The notes below the pieces were generated by a model. That model saw only the letters and a program-made list of their open reading frames with translations, made no database searches and had not been told where the DNA came from. Position numbers and translations under genes: made by a program. Shown in pieces: positions 17,953 through 26,521 of a stretch of DNA of 64,000 bases. The stretch is from assembly GCF_003814705.1 (NCBI RefSeq), contig NZ_RKRA01000001.1, positions 1,550,001 through 1,614,000 on the forward strand, written 5' to 3'. Every line of letters starts with the position of its first letter. Position 1 is the stretch's first letter. The stretch comes from Georgenia muralis. GTDB lineage: Bacteria; Actinomycetota; Actinomycetes; Actinomycetales; Actinomycetaceae.

Positions 17953-19091
17953 CCGACCGGCTGCCCGGCCACGACCACCTGACGGAGCTCGAGCGAGGTG
18001 CCGTCCGTCCCGGGGTCGAACAGGAGCAGGTCGGCCGCGGCACCCGGGACGAGGCGGCCGCGCCCCCCGGCCAGGCGACCGGGGTTGACGGTCGCCAGGA
18101 GCAGGGCGTCGGCCAGGGCCAGACCGGTCAACCGGCACGCGGTCGCCACGCACTCGGCGAGCGAGCGCGCGGCTCCCGCCAGGTACGGCGTCCCCGCCTC
18201 GGACAGCCGGCCGTCCTCGGAGAGGTCGACCGAACCGCCCACCGGGGTGGCGTACCGGCCGGCGGGCATCCCGGCGAGAGCCACCGAGTCCGAGACGAGG
18301 ACGGAGCGGTCGAGCCCCTTGGCCCGCAGCATCGCGATGAGGGTGTCCCCGGGCAGGTGGTGCCCGTCGGCGATGAACCCGGCCACCAGCCGGTCCTCCG
18401 CGAGCTGGGCCCAGATGTAGTTCGGGTGGCGCGCGATGACGGCGTGCGCGCCGTTGCCCAGGTGGGTGGACAGGCTGGCGCCGGCGTCGACCACTGCCCG
18501 GATCTCGTCGGCCGTGGCGTGCGTGTGACCCACCGCCACCATGACGCCGTCGCTGGTGAGCGCCTCGGTGTAGGCCACCGATCCCTGGTGGTGCGGGGAG
18601 ATCGTCACCATCCGCACGAGGCCATCCGCGGCGTCCTGCCAGCGGCGGAACTCCTCGAGGTCCGGGGGACGGACCTGCTCCCGGGCATGGACACCACGGG
18701 GCCCGTCCTGGTCGCTGAGGTGGGGACCCTCGACATGGATGAACGGGACGGCGTGTTCGGTCGCGGGGTCCTCGTGCCGGGCGTCGACGACCGCGCGGAG
18801 AGAGCGGACGATGTCGGCCTCGCTGCCCGTGATGACGGTCGGCACGTACGTCGTCGTCCCGGCCCGGGTGAGCGCGGCGGTGAGGTAGGCGACCTCGGCG
18901 GCGGTGACGTCCGGACCGTTGACGTCGTGCCCGCCGAACCCGTTGACCTGGAGGTCCACCAGCCCCGGGGCGATGAGCGGAAGGTCGGGGTCGGCGTCGC
19001 CGGTGGTCCGGACGTGCGTGACGACCTCCCCCTCGACCGCCACCTCGGTCCGCCGGCCCGTGCGCGGGTCGCGCCCGACGTAGGTGGTCAC
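17949..19091 (-). CDS. nagA: N-acetylglucosamine-6-phosphate deacetylase (NagA-like amidohydrolase)
   Basis: 380 residues. It removes acetate from GlcNAc-6-P to give GlcN-6-P. Landmarks: LIAPGLVDLQVNGFGGHDVN early, VPFIHVEGPHLS (metal Glu; typical NagA has EGPFL), GHTHATADE (His), STHLGNGAHAVIARHPN (His), and the catalytic Asp in VLVSDSVALAG. GPHLS and HLGNGAH differ slightly from the E. coli type, so a related N-acyl sugar phosphate cannot be excluded. Four-base overlaps link it on both sides to the SIS and ceramidase-like genes. Confidence 0.88.
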   Translation of the reverse strand: MTTYVGRDPRTGRRTEVAVEGEVVTHVRTTGDADPDLPLIAPGLVDLQVNGFGGHDVNGPDVTAAEVAYLTAALTRAGTTTYVPTVITGSEADIVRSLRAVVDARHEDPATEHAVPFIHVEGPHLSDQDGPRGVHAREQVRPPDLEEFRRWQDAADGLVRMVTISPHHQGSVAYTEALTSDGVMVAVGHTHATADEIRAVVDAGASLSTHLGNGAHAVIARHPNYIWAQLAEDRLVAGFIADGHHLPGDTLIAMLRAKGLDRSVLVSDSVALAGMPAGRYATPVGGSVDLSEDGRLSEAGTPYLAGAARSLAECVATACRLTGLALADALLLATVNPGRLAGGRGRLVPGAAADLLLFDPGTDGTSLELRQVVVAGQPVG

Positions 19092-19849
19092 AGGGCGCGC
19101 ACCCGGCTGCGGAACCGGCCGAGGAACCGGGCGTTGGCGGCGTCACCGCCGGGGGCGTTTCCGCTGCGCCACACCGGCGGCTCGACCCCGCGGTCGGTCA
19201 GCGCCTCGACGGTGGCGAGGGTGAGGCAGTTGAGGACGAAGGCGTTGGCGAACGTGGACACGGCGGCGACCTTCTCCGCGACGCCGTCGAGCTCGACCAC
19301 GGCGTCTCCGATGGGGACCTTGGAGTCGATGGCGACGTCGACCAGGTCGTGGAGGTTCTGCCGGGACGGGTGGCGGGCGGGGTGGTCCCCCGCCGTGTTC
19401 TCCGCGTGGCTGCGCGAGCTGACGCCCACGAGGGCCACCCCGCGCTCACGGGCGGTGAGAGCGGCGTCGATGAGCGCGGCGTTGATGCCGTAGGCGTTCA
19501 CCAGCACGAGCAGGTCCCCCTCGCCGAGCTCCCGGTCCTCGATGACGACGCGACCGTAGCCGGGCGTGCGTTCGATCGCCATGGACCGCAGGGCGCCGTT
19601 GGACAGCAGGGTGCCCTCGTCGAGGATCGCCGCGAAGTGCATGAGCCCCCCGGCCCGGAAGAAGACCTCCTGCGCGGCGAGGTTGGAGTGGCCCCCGGGG
19701 CCGTAGATGTGGACCAGCCGGTCGGCGGCGACCTGGTCGGCCAGGAGCTCGGCCGCCCGGCGGATGGCCGCGCTCTCCTCGGTGAGGATCCGGCCCAGGA
19801 GCCCGTCCACCTGGGCGAGGTACCCGGCGAACGTGGGGTCGGCGGTCAT
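19088..19849 (-). CDS. SIS-domain phosphosugar-binding protein
   Basis: 253 residues. One sugar-isomerase (SIS) domain spans about residues 30-200: LVHIYGPGGHSNLAAQEVFFRAGGL gives the phosphate loop (quoted in part), EGDLLVLVNAYGINAAL the second strand, and VGVSSRSHA the Ser-rich loop. It belongs to the SIS proteins that accompany amino-sugar operons in actinobacteria and Firmicutes, whose precise activity is unsettled (isomerase, etherase-like or sensor). ATGA overlaps connect it to nagB and nagA. Confidence 0.85.
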   Translation of the reverse strand: MTADPTFAGYLAQVDGLLGRILTEESAAIRRAAELLADQVAADRLVHIYGPGGHSNLAAQEVFFRAGGLMHFAAILDEGTLLSNGALRSMAIERTPGYGRVVIEDRELGEGDLLVLVNAYGINAALIDAALTARERGVALVGVSSRSHAENTAGDHPARHPSRQNLHDLVDVAIDSKVPIGDAVVELDGVAEKVAAVSTFANAFVLNCLTLATVEALTDRGVEPPVWRSGNAPGGDAANARFLGRFRSRVRAL

Positions 19850-20637
19850 CGCGCCACCTCCGTCCCCGTGCCTGCCGCCCGCGGGGCGGTCTGGGCGTCG
19901 GCGGTCCGCGGGGCCGCCTCGGCGTCGACGTACAGCGTGACGTCGGGGTGGGTGCGCAGGGCGGTGGCGGGGTGCGCCGCGGAGACCGGCTCGTGCAGGG
20001 CCTTCTCGACGGCGTCGCGCTTCGCCGCGCCCGGCACCACGCAGAACAGGCGGTCCGCCGCGAGCAGTCGCGGGACCGTGAGGGTGATCGCCCGACGCGG
20101 GACGTCCGCGAGGGTGGCGAAGCAGTCGTCGTCCACCTGCTGGCGGCGGCACGCCTCGTCGAGCTCGACCACCTTGACGTCGAGCGGGTCGTCCAGGTCG
20201 GCGACCGGGGGGTCGTTGAACGCGATGTGGCCGTTCTGGCCGATCCCCAGGCAGACGATGTCGATCGGCCCGGCGGCGAGGAGCTCGGCGTAGCGCTCCG
20301 CGGTCGCGGCCGGGTCGTCGCCCGGCTCGATGAGATGGACCGCGGCGAAGGGGAGGTGGTCGAAGATCGCCTCCCGCAGCCACGTGGCGAACCGCTCGGG
20401 CGCATCCGCGGGCAGGTCGAGGTACTCGTCCATGTGGAACGCGGTCACGCGGGACCAGTCGATGCCCTCGGCGCGGCGCAGGCTCGCCAGGACGTCGCTC
20501 TGGCTGGGGGCGGCGGCGAAGACCATGCGGACCTTCTCCTGACGCGCGAGACGCTCCCTCAGCTCCGCGGCGACGTCGGCCGCGGCCGCCGCGCCCATGC
20601 TCGTGCGGTCGGGGAACACGCGTAGGCGTGGACTCAT
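19846..20637 (-). CDS. nagB: Glucosamine-6-phosphate deaminase
   Basis: 263 residues. It converts GlcN-6-P to fructose-6-P and ammonia. The family signature is VCLGIGQNGHIAFNDPP (about residue 135), preceded by VTAFHMDEYLDLP with the catalytic Asp, and followed by RAITLTVPRLLAADRLFCVVPG with the conserved basic segment. ATG 20637 has AGGAGG at good distance even though it overlaps the upstream epimerase gene. The C-terminal 25 residues are Ala/Thr/Pro-rich and extra to the fold. Confidence 0.93.
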   Translation of the reverse strand: MSPRLRVFPDRTSMGAAAAADVAAELRERLARQEKVRMVFAAAPSQSDVLASLRRAEGIDWSRVTAFHMDEYLDLPADAPERFATWLREAIFDHLPFAAVHLIEPGDDPAATAERYAELLAAGPIDIVCLGIGQNGHIAFNDPPVADLDDPLDVKVVELDEACRRQQVDDDCFATLADVPRRAITLTVPRLLAADRLFCVVPGAAKRDAVEKALHEPVSAAHPATALRTHPDVTLYVDAEAAPRTADAQTAPRAAGTGTEVAR

Positions 20638-21866
20638 CGTGCCTCCTGCAGGTGGTGGGGGAGGTGGTCGCGCTCGAGCTGTGCGAGCAGCAGCAGGGCG
20701 CGAGCCACGTGGAAGGGGTCCTTGACGGGGAGCGCGACGGTGGCGTCCAGGGGCGAGCCGTCCCGGGTGCGGATCTGCGTCCACTCCTGACCGGGCCCGT
20801 CGGGGAACGTGCGCATGGTGTAGTCGGCCACCCGCTGGGACCAGGCGGCCAGGTCCGTGTCGTCGGCGGCGCCTGCGAGCAGGTGGGTCGTGTACAGCGC
20901 CTCGGCGTGGGGCCACCAGAGCTTCGTGTCCCAGGTGTCGACGACGAGCTGCTCGTACCGGTCGGCCGTGCGCGTGCCCGTGGGTACACCGCCGTCGCGG
21001 TCGGCGTACCGGAGCAGCCCGCCCTGGTCCTCGTCCCAGCCGAGCCGTAGGGCATGGACGGCGATACGCCCGAGAGTGGCCGTCTCGGCGAGCGGGCCGT
21101 CGAGGAGGTCGCGCGCGTGATGCGCGAACCACAGCGACTCCAGGACGTGCCCCGGCGTGCGGTGCCGGGTGAGGAGCGAGCCGTCGTCCGCGGCGTCGAG
21201 CCGGGGCATCTCCGCGACGTCGTCACCGTCGAGGTGGTACTCCGCGATCTCGTCGCCGGCCGCGCGCACGACGGCGGCTGCCCGGGGGTCCCCGGTGGCG
21301 CGGTACACCTGCTCGCCCACCCCGAGGAGGATCATCGGCAGACCGAACGAGCGGTGTCCCGCCGCCACCGGGTAGGGCTCGGACCGGAACGACCCGGTAC
21401 GGATCCGCGCCGCGGCGTCGAGCAGCATCCGAAGGGCCAGGGCGCCCCAGTCGCCGTCGCGCTCGAGCCGTGCCACGCCCGCCCAGCCCAGGGAGGCGAA
21501 GAGGTCCGAGAAGACGCTCGTGTGCAGACCGGCGCCGGGTGCGCTCTCGTGCGGCATCCCCGCCCGGTCGGTGACGAAGGCCGTCGTCCCGTCGGGCAGG
21601 ACGGCGTGGTCCCGCAGGAACACCGCCGTGCGCCTGGCCTGCTCGGCGTACGGGCCGGCGTCGATGCCGAGGCCGGGGGCGGCGAGCGCGACCTCAGCCA
21701 TCAGCCACGCCCACCGCCCCTGCGACCACGTGTACTTGTCGTGCGAGAGCAGACGGCGTCCGGCGTTGTCCCAGCACGTCAGGACCCCGCCGTGCTGCTC
21801 GTCCGGCCCGTTCGCCATCCACCACCGCAGGACGTCGTCGACGAGGTGGTTGCGGTACCGGGTCAC
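20634..21866 (-). CDS. AGE-family (N-acylglucosamine 2-epimerase-like) protein
   Basis: 410 residues from GTG 21866, which overlaps the symporter stop (GTGA). An (alpha/alpha)6-barrel sugar epimerase/isomerase: WWMANGPDEQHGGVLTCWDNAG and SHDKYTWSQGRWAW at the N-terminus contain the usual substrate Trp/Arg residues, GHVLESLWFAHHA the central His, and DTKLWWPHAEAL the C-terminal His. In this operon it could interconvert N-acetylglucosamine and N-acetylmannosamine or act on another amino sugar. Substrate cannot be fixed from sequence. Confidence 0.88.
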   Translation of the reverse strand: MTRYRNHLVDDVLRWWMANGPDEQHGGVLTCWDNAGRRLLSHDKYTWSQGRWAWLMAEVALAAPGLGIDAGPYAEQARRTAVFLRDHAVLPDGTTAFVTDRAGMPHESAPGAGLHTSVFSDLFASLGWAGVARLERDGDWGALALRMLLDAAARIRTGSFRSEPYPVAAGHRSFGLPMILLGVGEQVYRATGDPRAAAVVRAAGDEIAEYHLDGDDVAEMPRLDAADDGSLLTRHRTPGHVLESLWFAHHARDLLDGPLAETATLGRIAVHALRLGWDEDQGGLLRYADRDGGVPTGTRTADRYEQLVVDTWDTKLWWPHAEALYTTHLLAGAADDTDLAAWSQRVADYTMRTFPDGPGQEWTQIRTRDGSPLDATVALPVKDPFHVARALLLLAQLERDHLPHHLQEAR

Positions 21867-23392
21867 GTGGTCCGCGCGTCGATGGAGTCGGCGGGGACCT
21901 CGCGGTCGGCGGAGATCGCGTCGATGAGCTCGTCGGAGGCTGCGTCGTGCCAGGGGAAGACCTTGCCGAGCAGGACGAACACGATGATCGACACGACCAC
22001 GGGGCCGCCGACCTGGACGGCCGTCACCTGGTCGGGGGCGAGCTGCTCGATCTGCCCGACGAAGACGTAGCGGGTCAGGACGAACACGAGCAGGCCGGCC
22101 GCCCACGAGGTGATGGCCGCGATCGGGCCGCACCGGCGGAACGTGGGCAGCAGGCCCAGGAGCATGGGGATGGCGATGGGTCCCACCAGGCCGCCGAACC
22201 ACAGGATGATCAGGCCGAGCACCCCGCCGAAGCTGTCCGCGCTCAGCGCGATGACCATGCTCAGGGCGATGAAGCTGAACACCGAGATCCGGCCGATGGT
22301 CAGCTCGGTGCGGGTGTCGATGGGCTTCTCGCGCCGCCAGATGGCCGGGATGATGTCGCGGGTGACGACGGCCGAGATGGCGTTGGCGTCCGAGCCGGTC
22401 ATCGCCATCGTGTGGGAGAAGATGCCGGCCAGGACGAGGCCGACGAGACCCGCCGGGAGCAGCTCCTGGGTGATGAGGGCGTAGGCCTGGGAGGTGTCCT
22501 CCAGCCCGGGGAGGATGATCGGGGCGGCCCACATGGGGAAGAACATCACCAGTGGCCAGAAGAGGTAGAGGCCGGCCGAGAGCAGGGCCGCGCGACGTGC
22601 GGTGCTGCCCGTCGGGGAGGCGATGAAGCGCTGCGCCAGGTTCCACGTGCCGCCGTTGTAGGACATGGTGTTGATGAGCAGGTACACCATGACGAACAGG
22701 ACCGTGTACTGGCCGTTGAAGAAGCTGGCGTTGCCCTCCGGCAGGTCGTCCCACATCGTCCAGATGCTCGACACGCCACCGAGCGTGGCCAGGACGCTGA
22801 CGAACATGACGATCCCGGCGATGAGCTGGATGACGAACTGGCCGAAGTCGGTCAGGGCGTCCGCCCACAGGCCACCGATCGTGGAGTACACGAGGGTGAT
22901 GCCGCCGGTGAGCAGGATGCCGACCGGCAGGGAGACCCCGGCGAAGACGTTGAGGAGGATGGCGGTGGCGACCCACTTGGCGCCCACGTCGAACACCTTC
23001 AGCGCGGTGCCGCTCCAGGCGAGGAGCTGCTGGGTGGGCAGGTTGTAGCGGATCTTGAGGTACTCCAGCGGCGAGATGATGCCCAGCCGCTGCCGCAGCC
23101 GGGGCCACCTGGGCACGAAGACGAACGCGCCGACGAGCATGGCGAAGGTGATGCCGAACGCCCACCAGACGTACAGGACGAACCCCTGGTCGTAGGCGAT
23201 CGCCGCGTAGCCGACGAAGACGGCGGCGCTGTAGCCGGACATGTGGTGGGAGATTCCGGAGAGCCACCACGGCATCTTGCCGCCGGCCACGAAGAAGTCG
23301 CTGGAGTCGTGGATGCGGGACTTCGCCCACAGCCCGATCGCCACCATGACGAAGAAGTAGCCGCCGAGAACCAGCCAGTCGAGCACGCCCAT
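21863..23392 (-). CDS. Sodium:solute symporter (SSS family)
   Basis: 509 residues and about 13 membrane helices. ATG 23392 is chosen because AGGAGGA precedes it; upstream in-frame sequence is not family-like. FFVAGGKMPWWLSGIS near residue 40 and the SSS core (SAAVFVGYAAIAYDQGF, WVATAILLNVFAG, GSDANAISAVVTRDI) match Na+-coupled sugar and organic-acid symporters. It heads the six-gene amino-sugar operon, so it is likely the importer of its substrate. A LacI-type operator lies 60 bases upstream. Confidence 0.92.
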   Translation of the reverse strand: MGVLDWLVLGGYFFVMVAIGLWAKSRIHDSSDFFVAGGKMPWWLSGISHHMSGYSAAVFVGYAAIAYDQGFVLYVWWAFGITFAMLVGAFVFVPRWPRLRQRLGIISPLEYLKIRYNLPTQQLLAWSGTALKVFDVGAKWVATAILLNVFAGVSLPVGILLTGGITLVYSTIGGLWADALTDFGQFVIQLIAGIVMFVSVLATLGGVSSIWTMWDDLPEGNASFFNGQYTVLFVMVYLLINTMSYNGGTWNLAQRFIASPTGSTARRAALLSAGLYLFWPLVMFFPMWAAPIILPGLEDTSQAYALITQELLPAGLVGLVLAGIFSHTMAMTGSDANAISAVVTRDIIPAIWRREKPIDTRTELTIGRISVFSFIALSMVIALSADSFGGVLGLIILWFGGLVGPIAIPMLLGLLPTFRRCGPIAAITSWAAGLLVFVLTRYVFVGQIEQLAPDQVTAVQVGGPVVVSIIVFVLLGKVFPWHDAASDELIDAISADREVPADSIDARTT

Positions 23393-23451
23393 GTGTTCCT
23401 CCTGCCTCGAAGGACGCCGCGGTCGGAGTCCTCGTTGGGGAGCGATGGTTG

Positions 23452-23469
23452 CGTGCAATCGTTTGCACG
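23452..23469. promoter_or_regulatory. LacI-type operator
   Basis: Perfect palindrome CGTGCAATCGTTTGCACG: 7-base arms around a 4-base TCGT centre, in the 177-base gap between the divergent symporter operon and the lacI-type gene. Position and form fit autoregulation and control of the amino-sugar operon by the neighbouring repressor (inference). Confidence 0.78.
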
Positions 23470-23569
23470 TCAAGAGTTCCCGGCAAACCGGTCAAGAAGT
23501 TGCGCATTGCGTCCCGCGGCACCTGGCGCGTACGGGGGACGTCGGTGAGCGCCCAGGTCTGCTCGTAGA

Positions 23570-24583
23570 GTGTCGTCCGTGGCACGACGAGCGGTGCGGC
23601 CGGCAGCGCCCACGCTGAAGATGGTCGCCGCCGCGGCCGGCGTCTCGGCGTCGACCGTCTCGCGCGTCTACTCCCACCCCCACCTCCTCCGGGCGGACAC
23701 CGTCGAGCGGGTGCGGAAGGTGGCCGACGACCTCGGCTACGTCCCGCACTTCACCGCGCGGGCGCTCATCACCGGGCGGCTGTCGACCATCGGCGTCGTC
23801 GTGCCCGACATCGCCAACCCGTTCTTCCCGCCGGTGATCCGCGCGGTCCAGGCCCGGGCCGGTGAGGTCGGTGTCGGGACGCTGCTCGGTGACACCGACG
23901 AGGACCCGGTCAAGGAGGAGAGCGTGCTCCTCGCCCTGCAGCAGCGGACCGACGGCGTCGTGCTGGTCTCCTCACGGATGCCGGAGCCGCGCATCCAGAA
24001 GATGGCCGCCGGTCACCCGCTGGTGCTGGTCAACCGCGACGTCGAGGGCGTCGACCGGGTGCTCATCGAGACGACCCTGGGCATGCGGCAGGCGGTCGAG
24101 CACCTCGCGCGACTGGGCCACCGCCGGATCGCCTACCTCGGGGGTCCGGAGTCGTCGTGGTCCAACGGCGAGCGGGCTGCAGCCGTGTCCGACTGTGCCG
24201 GTCGGCTCGGCATCGAGGTCATCTCGCTCGGGCCGCACAGGCCCGAGCACGAGGAGGGCCGCCGGGCCGCCGCGGCGGTGCTGACGGCGGGGGTGACCGG
24301 CGTCCTGGCGTTCGACGACGTGCTCGCCCAGGGTCTCCTCGCCGGTCTCGTGGAGGCCGGGGCCCGGGTGCCCGCGGACGTCTCGCTCGTCGGCTGCGAC
24401 GACATCCTGGCCGTGCGGACCGTCCCACCGCTGAGCACGGTCCACGGACCGAGCATGGAGGCCGGCCGCCTCGCCGTCGAGCTGCTGCTCGCGAAGATCG
24501 AGGGGCAGGCGACGGACCCGCAGGCGGTGCGCGTACCGGCCCCGTTCCTCGACCGGGCGACGACCGGACCGGCGCCTGGCTGA
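23570..24583 (+). CDS. LacI-family transcriptional regulator
   Basis: 337 residues from GTG 23570; GTG 23579 is an equal alternative and neither has a strong ribosome site. The DNA-binding head TLKMVAAAAGVSASTVSRVYS is followed by the hinge helix near residues 58-65 (FTARALITGRL) and a periplasmic-binding-protein-like effector domain (STIGVVVPDIANPFFPPVI, GVLAFDDVLAQGLLAGL, VSLVGCDDI). It is divergent from the amino-sugar operon and most likely represses it until an amino-sugar derivative binds. Confidence 0.93.
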   Translation: MSSVARRAVRPAAPTLKMVAAAAGVSASTVSRVYSHPHLLRADTVERVRKVADDLGYVPHFTARALITGRLSTIGVVVPDIANPFFPPVIRAVQARAGEVGVGTLLGDTDEDPVKEESVLLALQQRTDGVVLVSSRMPEPRIQKMAAGHPLVLVNRDVEGVDRVLIETTLGMRQAVEHLARLGHRRIAYLGGPESSWSNGERAAAVSDCAGRLGIEVISLGPHRPEHEEGRRAAAAVLTAGVTGVLAFDDVLAQGLLAGLVEAGARVPADVSLVGCDDILAVRTVPPLSTVHGPSMEAGRLAVELLLAKIEGQATDPQAVRVPAPFLDRATTGPAPG

Positions 24584-24631
24584 CCCTCGCCGGCCGCCGA
24601 CCGCCGACCGCCGACCCCGGCCAGGTCCTGG

Positions 24632-25210
24632 TCAGCTGCGCGGATCGAAGTGGCGCCGGCACCGCGCCTGGTAGGCCTCCGTGCCGCCGACGTGCGCCGC
24701 GGTCGGCACCCGGGCGTCTCCGACGTCGCCCGCCACCGTGCGCTGGTGGAACGCGGCGTCGCGCCCGCAGACCGCGCACACCGCAGTGAGCTTGGTGACG
24801 TCCTCGGCGAGCGCCATGAGCGAGCTCAGCGGCTCGAACGGGCGGCCGTCGAAGGTCACGCACAGCCCGGCGACGACGACCGTCGTGCCGGTGAGCGCGA
24901 GCTCACCGACCGCCCCCACGAGGTCCGGCCCGAAGAACTGGGCCTCGTCGATCGCCAGGAGGTCGAGCCGGCGGCCCGCGACGACGGTGATGAGACCGGC
25001 GACGTCCGGCACCGAGTGCGAGGGCACGCTCAGCCCCGAGTGGGAGGCGACCCGGCCCACGCCGTGGCGCTCGTCGAGGGCGTGGTTGACGACCTCGACG
25101 GCGAGCCCGGCGAGCTGGGCGCGGCGCACCCGGCGCAGGAGCTCCTCGGACTTCCCGGCGAACATCGGTCCGCACACCACCTGGAGCCGGCCCTGCGCGT
25201 CGCTGTGCAT
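24632..25210 (-). CDS. tdk: Thymidine kinase
   Basis: 192 residues. It phosphorylates thymidine in nucleoside salvage. Walker A GPMFAGKS (14-21), Walker B-like LLAIDEAQFF, the lid region, and the zinc-binding Cys (CAVCGRDA and a late Cys in YQARCRRH) fit type II thymidine kinases. It stands alone, convergent with the LacI gene and divergent from a flavoprotein gene. Confidence 0.94.
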   Translation of the reverse strand: MHSDAQGRLQVVCGPMFAGKSEELLRRVRRAQLAGLAVEVVNHALDERHGVGRVASHSGLSVPSHSVPDVAGLITVVAGRRLDLLAIDEAQFFGPDLVGAVGELALTGTTVVVAGLCVTFDGRPFEPLSSLMALAEDVTKLTAVCAVCGRDAAFHQRTVAGDVGDARVPTAAHVGGTEAYQARCRRHFDPRS

Positions 25211-25308
25211 GGCCCCGACCCTACGACCGCCGCCCGCGCGCGCGTCGGCGCCGGGCGTCCTACCGTGGCAGGTTCCTGGTCCTCTACCGCCCGGAGCGTG
25301 ATCCGGTC

Positions 25309-26496
25309 ATGAGCAGTCACCACGACGTCGTCATCGTCGGCGGCGGCAACGCCGGCATCTCACTGGCCGCCAAGCTGCGCCGGATGGGCTGCCGCGACGT
25401 CGCGATCGTCGAGCCCAAGCAGGTCCACCACTACCGGCCGCTGCTCAGCTACGTCGCCGGCGGGCTGGCCGCCATGGACGACCTCACCCGCGAGCAGTCC
25501 AGGTGCATCCCCGAGGGGTGCACCTGGTACACCGACGAGGCCATGGCGATCGACGCCGACCGCGCGGTCGTGCGCCTGTCGACCGGCGAGGAGCTGCACT
25601 ACAACGACGTGGCGGTGTGCCCGGGCTCGCGGGTCGACTGGGACGCCGTCCCGGGGGCGTGGGAGGCGGTGGGGACGACGGCGGCCGCGACCAACTACCT
25701 GCCCGAGATGGCCGAGAAGACCTGGACGATGCTGTCCTCGCTCACGGCGGGCCGGGCGGTCTTCGTCATCTCCGACCGGCACGTGCCCTGCGCACCGGTG
25801 GGCCTCAAGCCGCTGTTCATGGCCGCCGACCACTGGCGCGACGCCGGCGTGCTCGACGCCATCGAGATCGACCTGCTCGTCGAGGCCGAGCGGCTCGTCA
25901 ACCACGACGACGCCGACCGGGAGCTGCGCGCGGCGGCCGCCGACTACGGCGTCCGCGTGCGGACCGGGGCGCGGGTCGAGGCCGTCGACGCCGCGGCGCG
26001 GAACCTGCGGGTGCGGACGGCCGGCGGCAGCGACGAGCTGGGTTACGACGCCCTCTACGTCGCCCCGCCGCACCGCGCGCCGGAGTGGGTCGCCGAGAGC
26101 GGTCTCGCCACCGCCGAGAGCGACGGGTTCGTCGCGGTCGACCCCGGCACGCTCCAGCACCGCGTCCACCCGCGGGTGTGGGGCCTCGGCGACGTCGCGA
26201 CCGTCGACACGCTCCCGTCCGGCGGGGCGCTGCGCAAGCAGGTGCCGGTGGTGGCCCACAACATCGCCGCCAACCGTGCCGGGCGGACGTTGCGGCACTA
26301 CGACGGCTACTCGGTCGCACCGGTGACCACCAGCCGCCGGGAGCTCCTGCTCGCCGAGTTCGACCGAGACGGGCGTCCGCAGCCGACGATCAGCACCCCC
26401 GACCTCGTGCGGCCGCGGCGCAGCACCTTCGTCTTCGACCGATACCTCGAGCCGCAGATCTACTGGCACCGTCTGCTCAAGGGCAACGTGAGCTGA
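25309..26496 (+). CDS. SQR-like FAD/NAD(P) oxidoreductase
   Basis: 395 residues. FAD site VVIVGGGNAGISLAAKLRR at the N-terminus, second dinucleotide region around FVISDRHVPCAPVGLKPLF and a C-terminal FAD contact VWGLGDVATVDTLPSGG. The overall order resembles sulfide:quinone oxidoreductases, and HVPCAPVG matches the SQR cysteine segment, but the full set of three redox Cys is not evident, so activity could be a related quinone reductase. The C-terminal part DRYLEPQIYWHRLLKG is typical of the group. It is monocistronic and convergent with the monooxygenase gene. Confidence 0.82.
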   Translation: MSSHHDVVIVGGGNAGISLAAKLRRMGCRDVAIVEPKQVHHYRPLLSYVAGGLAAMDDLTREQSRCIPEGCTWYTDEAMAIDADRAVVRLSTGEELHYNDVAVCPGSRVDWDAVPGAWEAVGTTAAATNYLPEMAEKTWTMLSSLTAGRAVFVISDRHVPCAPVGLKPLFMAADHWRDAGVLDAIEIDLLVEAERLVNHDDADRELRAAAADYGVRVRTGARVEAVDAAARNLRVRTAGGSDELGYDALYVAPPHRAPEWVAESGLATAESDGFVAVDPGTLQHRVHPRVWGLGDVATVDTLPSGGALRKQVPVVAHNIAANRAGRTLRHYDGYSVAPVTTSRRELLLAEFDRDGRPQPTISTPDLVRPRRSTFVFDRYLEPQIYWHRLLKGNVS

Positions 26497-26521
26497 CGTC
26501 CGCACAGGAGTGCCCGGCGGA

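Noticed and set aside
20634-23585. A 983-codon frame spanning the epimerase and symporter genes
   Set aside because: Only the 3' part (from GTG 21866) encodes a recognisable protein; the rest is a shadow of the symporter gene.
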